Shown in pieces: positions 6,719 to 13,255 of a stretch of 64,000 nucleotides of DNA; the stretch's first letter is position 1; each line of letters starts with the position of its first letter. The DNA is from Lachnobacterium bovis DSM 14045 (GTDB lineage Bacteria; Bacillota; Clostridia; Lachnospirales; Lachnospiraceae). The stretch covers positions 1 to 64,000 of the forward strand of contig NZ_FNPG01000013.1 in NCBI RefSeq assembly GCF_900107245.1, written 5' to 3'. The translations under genes and the position numbers were made by a program. The notes under the pieces were generated by a model. That model saw only the letters and a list, made by a program, of their open reading frames with translations. It was not told the origin of the DNA and ran no database searches.

Positions 6719-6807
6719 GCAAATACAGACTTAAGTTTGCGCTTAATAGTTTAGTAGGATAATATGAAAGCAGACAAATCAATAATTTTAAGAAAGGGAG
6801 AAAAATA

Positions 6808-7161
6808 ATGAATCAGAAGGAAAGTGAATTTTTGACTAAATGGAGAGAATCCTCAAGTATAACGATGTTTTTTTCTAGTATTTTTGTAGTTTTTGCAATC
6901 ACATTAATTTCAATGACAGTTAGTTTTCTGGCAATGTTATTCTCGTCAGGGGATAACGGAATCAGATATTGCTTTTTTAAGACGATATATTTTGAAGCGA
7001 TAACAAATGCAGATGGTGACACATCGTTGGCATTTGGATTTACAGGATCTACTTTCCCAATTTTATTTTTTGCAGGTATTCTATTTATGTTCATTTTTGG
7101 AACATATTTTTTTGCAAAAAAATTGCTTAAGTACAGACAGCATTTAATTGAAACAAGATGA
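6808..7161 (+). CDS. Small two-helix membrane protein
   Basis: The 117-residue protein has two strongly hydrophobic segments (about residues 18-47 and 75-102) around a short outer loop, and a basic C-terminus (KKLLKYRQH). AAAGGGAG precedes the start. It is the first gene of an operon with an ABC ATPase and a permease, so it may be an accessory subunit, a self-protection protein or a peptide-related membrane protein. No family is recognised. Confidence 0.6.
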   Translation: MNQKESEFLTKWRESSSITMFFSSIFVVFAITLISMTVSFLAMLFSSGDNGIRYCFFKTIYFEAITNADGDTSLAFGFTGSTFPILFFAGILFMFIFGTYFFAKKLLKYRQHLIETR

Positions 7162-7190
7162 TGGATACTAAAAAAATTAAATTTTAAAAT

Positions 7191-7388
7191 TTGCTATTAA
7201 TAATTCTTAAATGCAATGTGATATTTAATTTTTTAGTGATGATTATTTCATTAACAACAATCATTTTTCTGAGAAGTGCTAATACTGCAATTGAGTTACA
7301 TACTAAATTTTTGATTAGAGAACTGCCACAATTATTTGCGGAAGCAATTAAGTGGAGTGAAGATGCAGAATATATTTTAATAGAGTAG
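7191..7388 (+). CDS. Small membrane-anchored protein, start uncertain
   Basis: An open frame of up to 65 residues starts with a TTG at 7191 and has one hydrophobic helix (about residues 2-27) followed by a soluble tail (ELHTKFLIRELPQLFAEAIK). There is no clear ribosome site at the TTG; ATG at 7239 is an alternative that would shorten the helix. It is plausible because it fits between two translated genes on the same strand and has normal codon use. Function unknown. Confidence 0.4.
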   Translation: MLLIILKCNVIFNFLVMIISLTTIIFLRSANTAIELHTKFLIRELPQLFAEAIKWSEDAEYILIE

Positions 7389-7396
7389 GTGTAAAA

Positions 7397-7630
7397 ATGA
7401 TTTATTTGGATAATGCAGCAACCACGAGAATATCATCTGGTGTGGCTGATGTAATGACAAAAGCAATGTTGGAGCAGAATGCTAATCCGTCAGCAATATA
7501 TGAGATTGCTCTTGATAATAGAGCAAAGATAGAACAAGCAAGAAAAGATATTGATGAAACAGAGAAAGACATAAAAATATTCATTAATAAATTGGCGAAA
7601 GCTGTAATTACATTAAAGGAAATATATTAA
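7397..7630 (+). CDS. 77-residue protein with a cysteine-desulfurase N-terminus
   Basis: The first half, beginning MIYLDNAATTRISSGVADVM and continuing through NPSAIYEIALDNRAKIEQARKDI, is the N-terminal arm of class V aminotransferases/NifS-IscS cysteine desulfurases. It then switches to an unrelated lysine-rich tail (FINKLAKAVITLKEIY) and stops. The PLP lysine and catalytic cysteine are absent, so it cannot be an enzyme. A strong start (TAGGTG upstream) and its place in the ABC operon, 14 nt before the ATPase gene, suggest it is translated. It may be a captured fragment, or a small secreted/regulatory peptide precursor, which is speculation. Confidence 0.5.
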   Translation: MIYLDNAATTRISSGVADVMTKAMLEQNANPSAIYEIALDNRAKIEQARKDIDETEKDIKIFINKLAKAVITLKEIY

Positions 7631-7644
7631 ATTCGAGGTAAAAT

Positions 7645-8367
7645 ATGGAAAAATCAATTTTGGAGATTAACAACTTATCGTATGCTTATGATAAGACAAA
7701 AGTATTAGATAATGTAGCATTCCAATGTAATAGAGGAGAAGTGTTAGTAATAGCGGGTCCAAATGGAAGCGGAAAAACAACATTAATAAAACTTTTATTT
7801 GGATTGTTGGATAATAAGAAAGGTTCAATTAAGATATTTGGAAGTGATAACACTGATATTTCACTTAAGAAAAAGATGTATTATCTTTCTAGTGAAAACA
7901 TTTTGCCTCAGTTTTTAACTGGAGACGAATATGTTAGAATGATGTGTAGATTATATGATATTAAAATTGATGAAGAAAAATATAAAAAACTAATTAGCTA
8001 TTATGCAATGGAACATAGAATTAATCATCTTATAGAAAACTATTCTCATGGTATGGTAAAGAAAATTCAGCTTATTACAGCATTTATTCTTCAATCAGAA
8101 ATAACTGTAGTTGATGAAACATTGAACGGAATAGATATAGAAGCGAAGGAAGTGAGTAAGATTCTATTTAGAAAATTAGCAGAAAAAGATAAGTTAGTAA
8201 TTATGTGTACGCACGATTTGGAACTAGCTGAAAAGTTGGGAAATCGTGCAATACTCTTATATAAAGGAACTGTCAAAGACATTGTGAATTTAAAGGAAAA
8301 GGATTGTAATTTGACTGAAATTTTTAAGAACTTAGTAGGATTTAAGGAGTCAGATTATGAGATATAG
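7645..8367 (+). CDS. ABC transporter ATP-binding protein
   Basis: The 240-residue protein has Walker A GPNGSGKTT (38-46), a degenerate signature (YSHGMVKKIQL), Walker B with VVDET and a CTHD H-loop. It is the nucleotide-binding subunit of an exporter-type ABC complex, acting at the inner face of the membrane. The signature motif departs from LSGGQ, as is usual in the CcmA/multidrug/bacteriocin-immunity group. Its 3' end overlaps the permease start by 11 nt, so the two are coupled. Substrate unknown. Confidence 0.88.
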   Translation: MEKSILEINNLSYAYDKTKVLDNVAFQCNRGEVLVIAGPNGSGKTTLIKLLFGLLDNKKGSIKIFGSDNTDISLKKKMYYLSSENILPQFLTGDEYVRMMCRLYDIKIDEEKYKKLISYYAMEHRINHLIENYSHGMVKKIQLITAFILQSEITVVDETLNGIDIEAKEVSKILFRKLAEKDKLVIMCTHDLELAEKLGNRAILLYKGTVKDIVNLKEKDCNLTEIFKNLVGFKESDYEI

Positions 8368-9781
8368 TAAAGTTTGTGAAATTACTAAAATCATGTTTGT
8401 TTTTTTTCAACGCAATGTCTTAAATGTGGGTCTGCTTAATAAAAAAATATTTAGATTGTTTATTATTGGAGTTGTGGTCTTATTAACAGCTTTTTTATCA
8501 TTTGAACTATATAATTTCTTCGAGAGCACAAATAGTTCTCAAAGACAAATAGATGTGATACTCGATTCTTATAGTTGTTCTGTATTTATATGGACTTTCG
8601 TTGCTTTTATTTTTGTAAAAATATTGTTCATGAAAAAGGGTTCGTTTCTAGAATTTACAGATCAAATGCCCGTGACTAAACAAGAAAAAAATATATCAAT
8701 ATTAATATTTGAAATATGTACTGCATTGTCAGTGGTTATTATCTTTTCATTGGCACTGATAATCACATTGATCACTCGTGATGGATCAGCATTTATTACA
8801 AGAATAATATGCAATATTTTCTTTAATTGTGTAACAATATATTTTGTATTTGAATTATTATATAGTATATTTGGAATTTTTTGTAATTATATGGGGCTTG
8901 AAAAAGTAAAAAACATTATTGTTATCTGTATACTTTCATTGCTTTTGGTTGGATTTTATTTGGTTATAATACCTGATGTCTTTTTGTCAATTTTGTATAC
9001 ATATAAAGACAATACAGGTACAGCTTCCATACTTTTTTATATGGTTGTTACTGAAAAATATGGTATATTGGCATCCACTGTACTTTTTGTAGTGATTAAT
9101 TCCATATTGGGGTTTTTAATAGTTCATATACCAAATAACGATGCTAACTGTACAAATAAATATGCTAGAACTTGTCGATTCATCATGAAAAAATCTAGAA
9201 TACTGAGTGCATATGTGGTAAGCTTTTTACGGAAGGTGGATACAATAAATTATTATTTTATTGCAGTATTCAGTTACGTGATAACAATTGTAATGAAGAT
9301 TGATAAGGGATATTACGTAATTCTAATTTTGTCATTAAACTCTCTATATGCATATGTACAGACTGAATCATTAAGAAATATTATTATTCAAAAGAAATAT
9401 AGTGTTGTAAAAGATTATTGCAGAATAATAATGTCACAGATAATATACATATCAGTATTGGCGATTCCAGTGTGTATAGTAGATATATTCTTAAATAAAG
9501 AAATTTTATTTATAGTAGATTTATTTGTTGCAATAATATTTTCAGTAGTATTTTTTACAATGGCAGGAATCTTGTTCCCAGCCAAAAATGAGAATCCATT
9601 CTCGGCAATGGTAGGAATAATGTTTATAATTATGATTGGATTAATTGCAGTTTCAGTTTGTTTTTTCTTAAAACTTAATGAAAAGAGCATAATAGTATTT
9701 ATGGTTTTACTATCAGTTGCCAGTGTGAGTATCAGTATATTTGGAATGAATAAATTGTATGGGAAATTAATTCATTCATGA
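8357..9781 (+). CDS. ABC transporter membrane subunit
   Basis: The 474-residue protein is hydrophobic throughout, with about 10-12 predicted membrane helices and no ATPase motifs. It overlaps the ATPase gene and is the last gene of the operon. It is likely the permease of a type-2-like ABC exporter, possibly for a peptide or antibiotic. It lies inside the split integrase and has the same AT-rich composition as its neighbours. From 9782 to 9847 there is no gene; the integrase remnant then resumes. Confidence 0.75.
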   Translation: MRYSKVCEITKIMFVFFQRNVLNVGLLNKKIFRLFIIGVVVLLTAFLSFELYNFFESTNSSQRQIDVILDSYSCSVFIWTFVAFIFVKILFMKKGSFLEFTDQMPVTKQEKNISILIFEICTALSVVIIFSLALIITLITRDGSAFITRIICNIFFNCVTIYFVFELLYSIFGIFCNYMGLEKVKNIIVICILSLLLVGFYLVIIPDVFLSILYTYKDNTGTASILFYMVVTEKYGILASTVLFVVINSILGFLIVHIPNNDANCTNKYARTCRFIMKKSRILSAYVVSFLRKVDTINYYFIAVFSYVITIVMKIDKGYYVILILSLNSLYAYVQTESLRNIIIQKKYSVVKDYCRIIMSQIIYISVLAIPVCIVDIFLNKEILFIVDLFVAIIFSVVFFTMAGILFPAKNENPFSAMVGIMFIIMIGLIAVSVCFFLKLNEKSIIVFMVLLSVASVSISIFGMNKLYGKLIHS

Positions 9782-9847
9782 TTTAAAGGTAATGGATTGA
9801 GAACTAAAGATCGAATTGTAATTATATCCCTAAACTATCCTTTAGAA

Positions 9848-10051
9848 CGACATAGTCATGTGGCACATCTTATCGAGCTTGGTTTTTCTCCTGTGGAGAT
9901 AGCTGATAGATTAGGCCATGAGAGCATGTCGGTTACGATGACATATTCTCATTTGTAGCCATCGAAACAGCGTAAGATGGCAGATAAGTTCAATCAGGAT
10001 CATGAGCGGATGGAGGTAAAAACAAGCGATAAAAATCGTAAACCCATCTTG
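9848..10051 (+). pseudogene. Tyrosine integrase fragment, C-terminal side
   Basis: The frame reads RHSHVAHLIELGFSPVEIA, then DRLGHESMSVTMTYSHL, which contains the catalytic H/R box and the LGHxxxxxTxxYSHL region of tyrosine recombinases. The nucleophile tyrosine in MTYSHL is present, but a TAG follows directly (9956-9958), and the tail PSKQRKMADKFNQ continues after it. It complements the fragment at 6231, sharing the RHSH codons at the junction. The gene is clearly dead. Confidence 0.75.
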
Positions 10052-10053
10052 AA

Positions 10054-10076
10054 TTGTAACGCAAAACGCGTTACAA
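10054..10076. promoter_or_regulatory. Inverted repeat upstream of dinJ-like gene
   Basis: TTGTAACG (10054-10061) and CGTTACAA (10069-10076) form a perfect 8-bp inverted repeat 23 bp before the antitoxin start. RelB/DinJ antitoxins repress their own promoters through such sites. Confidence 0.55.
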
Positions 10077-10099
10077 CAAATAAAAAGGAGTTGATACGT

Positions 10100-10453
10100 A
10101 TGGAGAAAACAGCAACACTCAATTTAAGAGTTAATCCTACAACGAAAAAATCAGCTGAGGATGTGCTTTCACGTCTTGGAATTCCTATGTCTACGGCTAT
10201 TGATATGTATTTAAGACAGATTATACTCACAGGTGGAATTCCTTTTAGAGTTACATTACCGCAGGCACCGGATGCTATTAATGCGGATCTTATGACGACT
10301 GCAGAGATTCATACAAAATTACAGGAAGGCTTTGAGGATATTGAAGCTGGACGAGTACAGGATGCAAAGGCTGCATTTGCAGCTTTTAGAGAGCCACAGA
10401 TGAGAGAATATCCTGTAAAAATAACGGAAAAAGCAAAAGAATCGATGGAATAA
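10100..10453 (+). CDS. dinJ: RelB/DinJ-family antitoxin
   Basis: The 117-residue protein begins with the ribbon-helix-helix typical of RelB/DinJ (TATLNLRVNPTTKKSAEDVL followed by GIPMSTAIDMYLRQI). DinJ neutralises the RelE-fold RNase YafQ and represses its operon. The start at 10100 follows AAAAAGGAG. In-frame ATGs upstream (9977) belong to the integrase remnant. No yafQ/relE toxin follows, as the next 90 bp lead into a terminator, so this is an orphan antitoxin. It may still guard against a toxin elsewhere, or be left over from a lost pair. Confidence 0.8.
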   Translation: MEKTATLNLRVNPTTKKSAEDVLSRLGIPMSTAIDMYLRQIILTGGIPFRVTLPQAPDAINADLMTTAEIHTKLQEGFEDIEAGRVQDAKAAFAAFREPQMREYPVKITEKAKESME

Positions 10454-10542
10454 ACGTAAAACCACAACAACATATAGCTATAAAAGAAAATCAATTTCGC
10501 AAGATATTGATGCCTTTCTAGGGATGGAGTAAGCGAGCAAAT

Positions 10543-10588
10543 AGCCGTGAGACCTTTTAAATAAAGGGTTTCACGGCTTTTACTTTTT
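10543..10588 (+). terminator. Terminator after dinJ-like gene
   Basis: GCCGTGAGACC (10543-10553) pairs with GGTTTCACGGC (10567-10577), followed by TTTTACTTTTT. The stretch 10454-10542 holds no recognisable toxin gene. Confidence 0.8.
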
Positions 10589-10642
10589 CTCAAAGTACTG
10601 TTGCAGCACTGTCTGGTATAAAAATAGTGATGACATAGCATC

Positions 10643-10709
10643 TTGACATTGCCAGAAAATGGGAGTGATATAACGTTTATACGGACAATATGCGGAAAGA
10701 CGTATAAAC
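10643..10709 (+). promoter_or_regulatory. Promoter and operator of the second XRE gene
   Basis: TTGACA (10643-10648), a 17-bp spacer and TGATAT (10666-10671) form a promoter. Directly downstream GTTTATACG (10675-10683) and CGTATAAAC (10701-10709) form a perfect 9-bp inverted repeat where a repressor would block transcription. Autoregulation by the XRE protein at 10803 is likely. Confidence 0.6.
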
Positions 10710-10739
10710 ACAGAAAGATAGAGAGGAGGGCAAAAGTTA

Positions 10740-10814
10740 TGTTGTGTCCGGAGAAGTTTAAGATATGGATAGAAGAAAGTGTAAAGGAAAATGGAGCAGA
10801 AAATGACAATTAGT
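10740..10814 (+). CDS. 24-residue small ORF before the XRE gene
   Basis: ATG at 10740 follows a strong GAGAGGAGGG site, and the frame (MLCPEKFKIWIEESVKENGA...) ends at 10812-10814, overlapping the XRE start. The ribosome site is better than the one of the XRE gene itself, so this peptide may couple translation of the regulator. It could have its own role, but no family is recognised. Confidence 0.4.
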
Positions 10815-11135
10815 GAACGCATTTTTAAACTGATGGAAGAACGTGAGCTTACACAGATGGACTTTTCAAAATCCACTGGAATAGCAAAGAGTACTATTAG
10901 TGATTGGAAACGAAAGAAAACGAATCCGTCTGCAGATAAAATAATGATTATTTGCAATGTGTTAAAAGTGACTCCATATGAATTGTTGCAGGATACGGTT
11001 CAATCTGTAGAGGAGTTGGAATATCGAGTGGTTACAAAAGGCACAAAGGAATATGATTTTTTGATTGAAATGGAAAGTCTTAAGAAATCGCAAAAAGAAA
11101 GATTGTTGGGGTATATAGAGGCTTTAAAACAATAG
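10803..11135 (+). CDS. XRE-family transcriptional regulator
   Basis: The 110-residue protein has an HTH_3 domain (about residues 4-60: ISERIFKLMEERELTQMDF, then TGIAKSTISDWKRKK) and a short C-terminal helix region. ATG at 10803 is chosen for its GGAG spacing of 6; ATG 10791 is an alternative. It follows a promoter with a 9-bp inverted repeat and precedes a RhuM-Fic gene, so it probably represses this small cluster. It is unrelated in detail to the ImmR-like protein at 368. Confidence 0.82.
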   Translation: MTISERIFKLMEERELTQMDFSKSTGIAKSTISDWKRKKTNPSADKIMIICNVLKVTPYELLQDTVQSVEELEYRVVTKGTKEYDFLIEMESLKKSQKERLLGYIEALKQ

Positions 11136-11140
11136 GTTTG

Positions 11141-11275
11141 ATGGCGGTGGAACTGGCTGGATTAATTGAAAAATTATTATCGGGAATTAAGCCGGATAGA
11201 CAGTTTGTGGAAGAAATCAAAAAAATTCGGAAAAAAGTAATATGCGCGGGAGGTGTTTTTAGTGAAGAAAAGTGA
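11141..11275 (+). CDS. 44-residue small ORF between XRE and rhuM-fic genes
   Basis: The frame from ATG 11141 (MAVELAGLIEKLLSGIKPDR...) gives a helical, basic peptide and overlaps the RhuM-Fic start by 14 nt. It begins 5 nt after the XRE stop with no good ribosome site, so it would depend on reinitiation. Codon use looks real, but there is no family support. Confidence 0.35.
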   Translation: MAVELAGLIEKLLSGIKPDRQFVEEIKKIRKKVICAGGVFSEEK

Positions 11276-12203
11276 GATTATACTATTTGAAACGAAAGAC
11301 AAGGAAGTAACGTTATCAGTACCAATGGATGGAGATACCGTATGGCTGACGCAAGAACAGATGAGTAATCTATTTGCTACTGCCAGATCATCTATAGCGT
11401 ACCATATTGGAAATATTTTCAAGGAAGGGGAACTTGAGAAAAATACTTCTGTCGAAATTTTCGACAGAAGTACAAATAGTGCATCAAGACCGCCAAAATA
11501 TTACAATTTAGATGTCATTATATCTGTAGGTTATCGCGTTAAATCCAAGCGTGGTATAGAATTCAGACAGTGGGCAAGCAAAATCTTAAAGCAGTATATG
11601 ATTGATGGCTATGCAATAAATGAGAAACGTTTACATGCATTGCAAAAGACAGTTGATATCCAAACACGAATGTTAGCAGGTGCATTAAATGTTGAAGAAA
11701 AGGATATCCTAAGAGCTGTAAATCTGTATACGGACGCATTGACGTTGCTGGATCAGTATGATCATCAATCAATCATAAAACCTGACGGAAAGCAACCGAT
11801 ATATAGGATTACTTATGATGACTGTATGACGATGGTTTCTCATATGAGGGATTCTTTTGATACAGATGTCTTCGGAGTCGAAAAAGAGGTTGGCAAAGTA
11901 AATGGTATCATTTCTGCGATATATCAGAGCGCATTTGGTCAGGATGCATATCCGACGATTGAAGAAAAAGCTGCTAATTTGCTGTACTTTATGATTAAGG
12001 ATCATCCGTTTGCTGATGGATGTAAGAGAATAGCGGCCTCTTTGTTTTTGGAATTTTTGGAGAGAAATGATGCATTACTTAGAGATGGCAATAAACGTAT
12101 TGGTGACGGAGAACTAGTCGCTATTACACTTATGATTGCAGAATCTAATCCGGAGGAAAAGGATGTTATGGTAAAGCTGGTTATGAATTTACTTAACATG
12201 TGA
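11262..12203 (+). CDS. RhuM-Fic (virulence RhuM/DOC-type) protein
   Basis: The 313-residue protein has an N-terminal RhuM domain (about 1-150: VWLTQEQMSNLF, KYYNLDVIISVGYRVKS and GIEFRQWASKIL) and a C-terminal Fic/Doc domain with the active-site loop HPFADGCKR at about 248-256. Fic enzymes transfer AMP or phosphate to protein hydroxyls through the loop histidine; the canonical loop is HxFx(D/E)GNxxR, and here Cys replaces Asn. GTG at 11262 is chosen because GGGAGG lies 9 nt upstream; GTG at 11253 touches it. Such genes are common in mobile islands, sometimes as toxin modules. The target is unknown. Confidence 0.82.
   Translation: MKKSEIILFETKDKEVTLSVPMDGDTVWLTQEQMSNLFATARSSIAYHIGNIFKEGELEKNTSVEIFDRSTNSASRPPKYYNLDVIISVGYRVKSKRGIEFRQWASKILKQYMIDGYAINEKRLHALQKTVDIQTRMLAGALNVEEKDILRAVNLYTDALTLLDQYDHQSIIKPDGKQPIYRITYDDCMTMVSHMRDSFDTDVFGVEKEVGKVNGIISAIYQSAFGQDAYPTIEEKAANLLYFMIKDHPFADGCKRIAASLFLEFLERNDALLRDGNKRIGDGELVAITLMIAESNPEEKDVMVKLVMNLLNM
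11444..11472. repeat. 29-bp perfect palindrome inside the rhuM domain
   Basis: TACTTCTGTCGAAA (11444-11457), one central T, and TTTCGACAGAAGTA (11459-11472) form a perfect inverted repeat with a 1-nt centre. It codes for TSVEIFDRS in the RhuM domain. Such a long perfect palindrome inside a gene is unusual in this window. It may be a DNA-binding or recombination site, or a recent snap-back duplication. Confidence 0.75.
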
Positions 12204-12208
12204 TTTGG

Positions 12209-12241
12209 TTAGAATCACATGTTAAGTGAGAGTGATTCTAA
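12209..12241. other. 10-bp inverted repeat after rhuM-fic gene
   Basis: TTAGAATCAC (12209-12218) pairs perfectly with GTGATTCTAA (12232-12241), beginning 5 bp after the stop codon. A second stem could form from ACTTAACATG (12191-12200) and CATGTTAAGT (12219-12228). There is no proper T-run. Confidence 0.5.
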
Positions 12242-12245
12242 AATG

Positions 12246-12330
12246 ATTCTATTTTTCCGAAAAGCACAGGAAATACAAGGTGCTTCGTGGAATATAAAAA
12301 AATAGAAACACTGAAATTATCAGTATTTCA
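12246..12330 (+). repeat. Diverged copy B of the repeat at 4929-5010
   Basis: It is related to 4929-5010 through CGAAAAGCACAGGAAATACAA and the following 60 bp. In both places it sits after a small-gene cluster and shortly after a hairpin. It is probably a remnant of the same lost gene or a non-autonomous repeat. Confidence 0.45.
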
Positions 12331-12410
12331 CACGAGAAAAAGAGTTGAAACTGGGAAACTAGAATAGTTCCAAGCGGCTTACAAGTGAGTAGAAATCTAG
12401 TAATATTAAG

Positions 12411-12441
12411 GGCTGAGAGCATTTGCTCCCAGCTTTTTTTT
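12411..12441 (+). terminator. Terminator before the second immunity locus
   Basis: GGCTGAGAGC (12411-12420) pairs with GCTCCCAGC (12425-12433) around a 4-nt loop, followed by a run of eight T. It isolates the immunity gene at 12603 from upstream transcription. Confidence 0.85.
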
Positions 12442-12561
12442 AACATTTATTGTTCCCCAAAATATTATCTTATAAATAATTGCCATTGTTTGAAGTATCA
12501 AATAGATAAGTAAGAAAGGACGTGATATAATAAGAAAAAACGTATAGAGAGTAATATTTTT

Positions 12562-12603
12562 CAGGACTTAAACTAACCTACAAAGAAACGAGGTAAAAAG
12601 TAA
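12562..12603 (+). pseudogene. Last codons of a deleted EndoU-type toxin gene
   Basis: The frame QDLN-stop-PTKKRGKK-stop aligns codon for codon with DSKQPIKKGGKK-stop at the end of the toxin gene at 1684 and has the same TAATG junction with the following immunity gene. The rest of the toxin is gone and one extra stop is present. The stretch from 12442 to 12561 shows no gene. Confidence 0.6.
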
Positions 12604-12947
12604 TGGATATCAATAGTTTTAGAGAAGTTATAAAAAAACGTGAAGAAACAGATGATGAATGGACATATGGAGTTGAGCAGTGCTGGAAAAAAGAGATTGA
12701 AATTCTCTCTGAAGACATTCCATCTACAATTGAGTTCTTAAAGACAGAATGCACCGCTGAAGAGTTCTCTTGGATAAGTGAAGTAATTGATGATATTGTT
12801 GATAAATATCCAAGTAAAGAACTTGTAGAAGGATATAAATCTCTCATGACAAAATTTCCTGAAGAATGTTCCAAGTATAATATTGAAGGAGTGATTGAAA
12901 GTTGTGAGAATATCCTCAAGTGGGAGGAAGAGAATGGCAAAAAGTAA
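12603..12947 (+). CDS. Orphan immunity protein, paralog of 2169-2513
   Basis: The 114-residue protein has the same length, start and end as the protein at 2169, with about 19 differences by hand alignment. Its toxin partner has been deleted and its DUF4417 partner is broken, yet this reading frame is intact, suggesting selection for protection against a toxin from elsewhere (or very recent decay). GAGGTAAAAAG supplies the ribosome site. Function is inferred from the paralogous locus only. Confidence 0.65.
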   Translation: MDINSFREVIKKREETDDEWTYGVEQCWKKEIEILSEDIPSTIEFLKTECTAEEFSWISEVIDDIVDKYPSKELVEGYKSLMTKFPEECSKYNIEGVIESCENILKWEEENGKK

Positions 12948-13191
12948 AGAGAATCTTGTTGATGAAGGCTTTAGAGTGTCACTCGTTGAAACAGCATTCT
13001 TTGATTGTATATCGATGCTCCATTATGTGTACAAATAGCAGATATTTATCTTAATAGGGCTGTAGGATACTACCTTTCATAGCAGGGGATATATGTGATT
13101 CCTAATACTAAGATGGGGTGACGAACGTACATACACAGATGCATTGTTTGAAGAAGTGCCTCAAATTCGGGGCTTGAGAGTTAATTTGTAA
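12934..13191 (+). pseudogene. Decayed DUF4417 gene
   Basis: The first 24 codons match the gene at 2500 (AKSKENLVDEGFRVSLVETA). The sequence then jumps to IDAPLCVQIADIYLNRAVGYY in another frame, which is 70-80 codons further on in the intact copy. The two ends are IDAP-coding sequences, so a deletion between short direct repeats is likely. Stops follow (TAG at 13079, TGA at 13117). No functional protein can result. Confidence 0.75.
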
Positions 13192-13255
13192 ACGTTGAAT
13201 TGTAATACAGAGGACAGTTATGAATTTGTTATTGATGAGGAGGGAAAAATCAAAA

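Noticed and set aside
7397-7630. A cysteine desulfurase enzyme
   Set aside because: Only the N-terminal arm is present; PLP lysine and catalytic cysteine are missing.
9977-10099. N-terminal extension of the DinJ-like protein
   Set aside because: These codons are the tail of the dead integrase and contain the operator-like inverted repeat; a good ribosome site is found only before ATG 10100.
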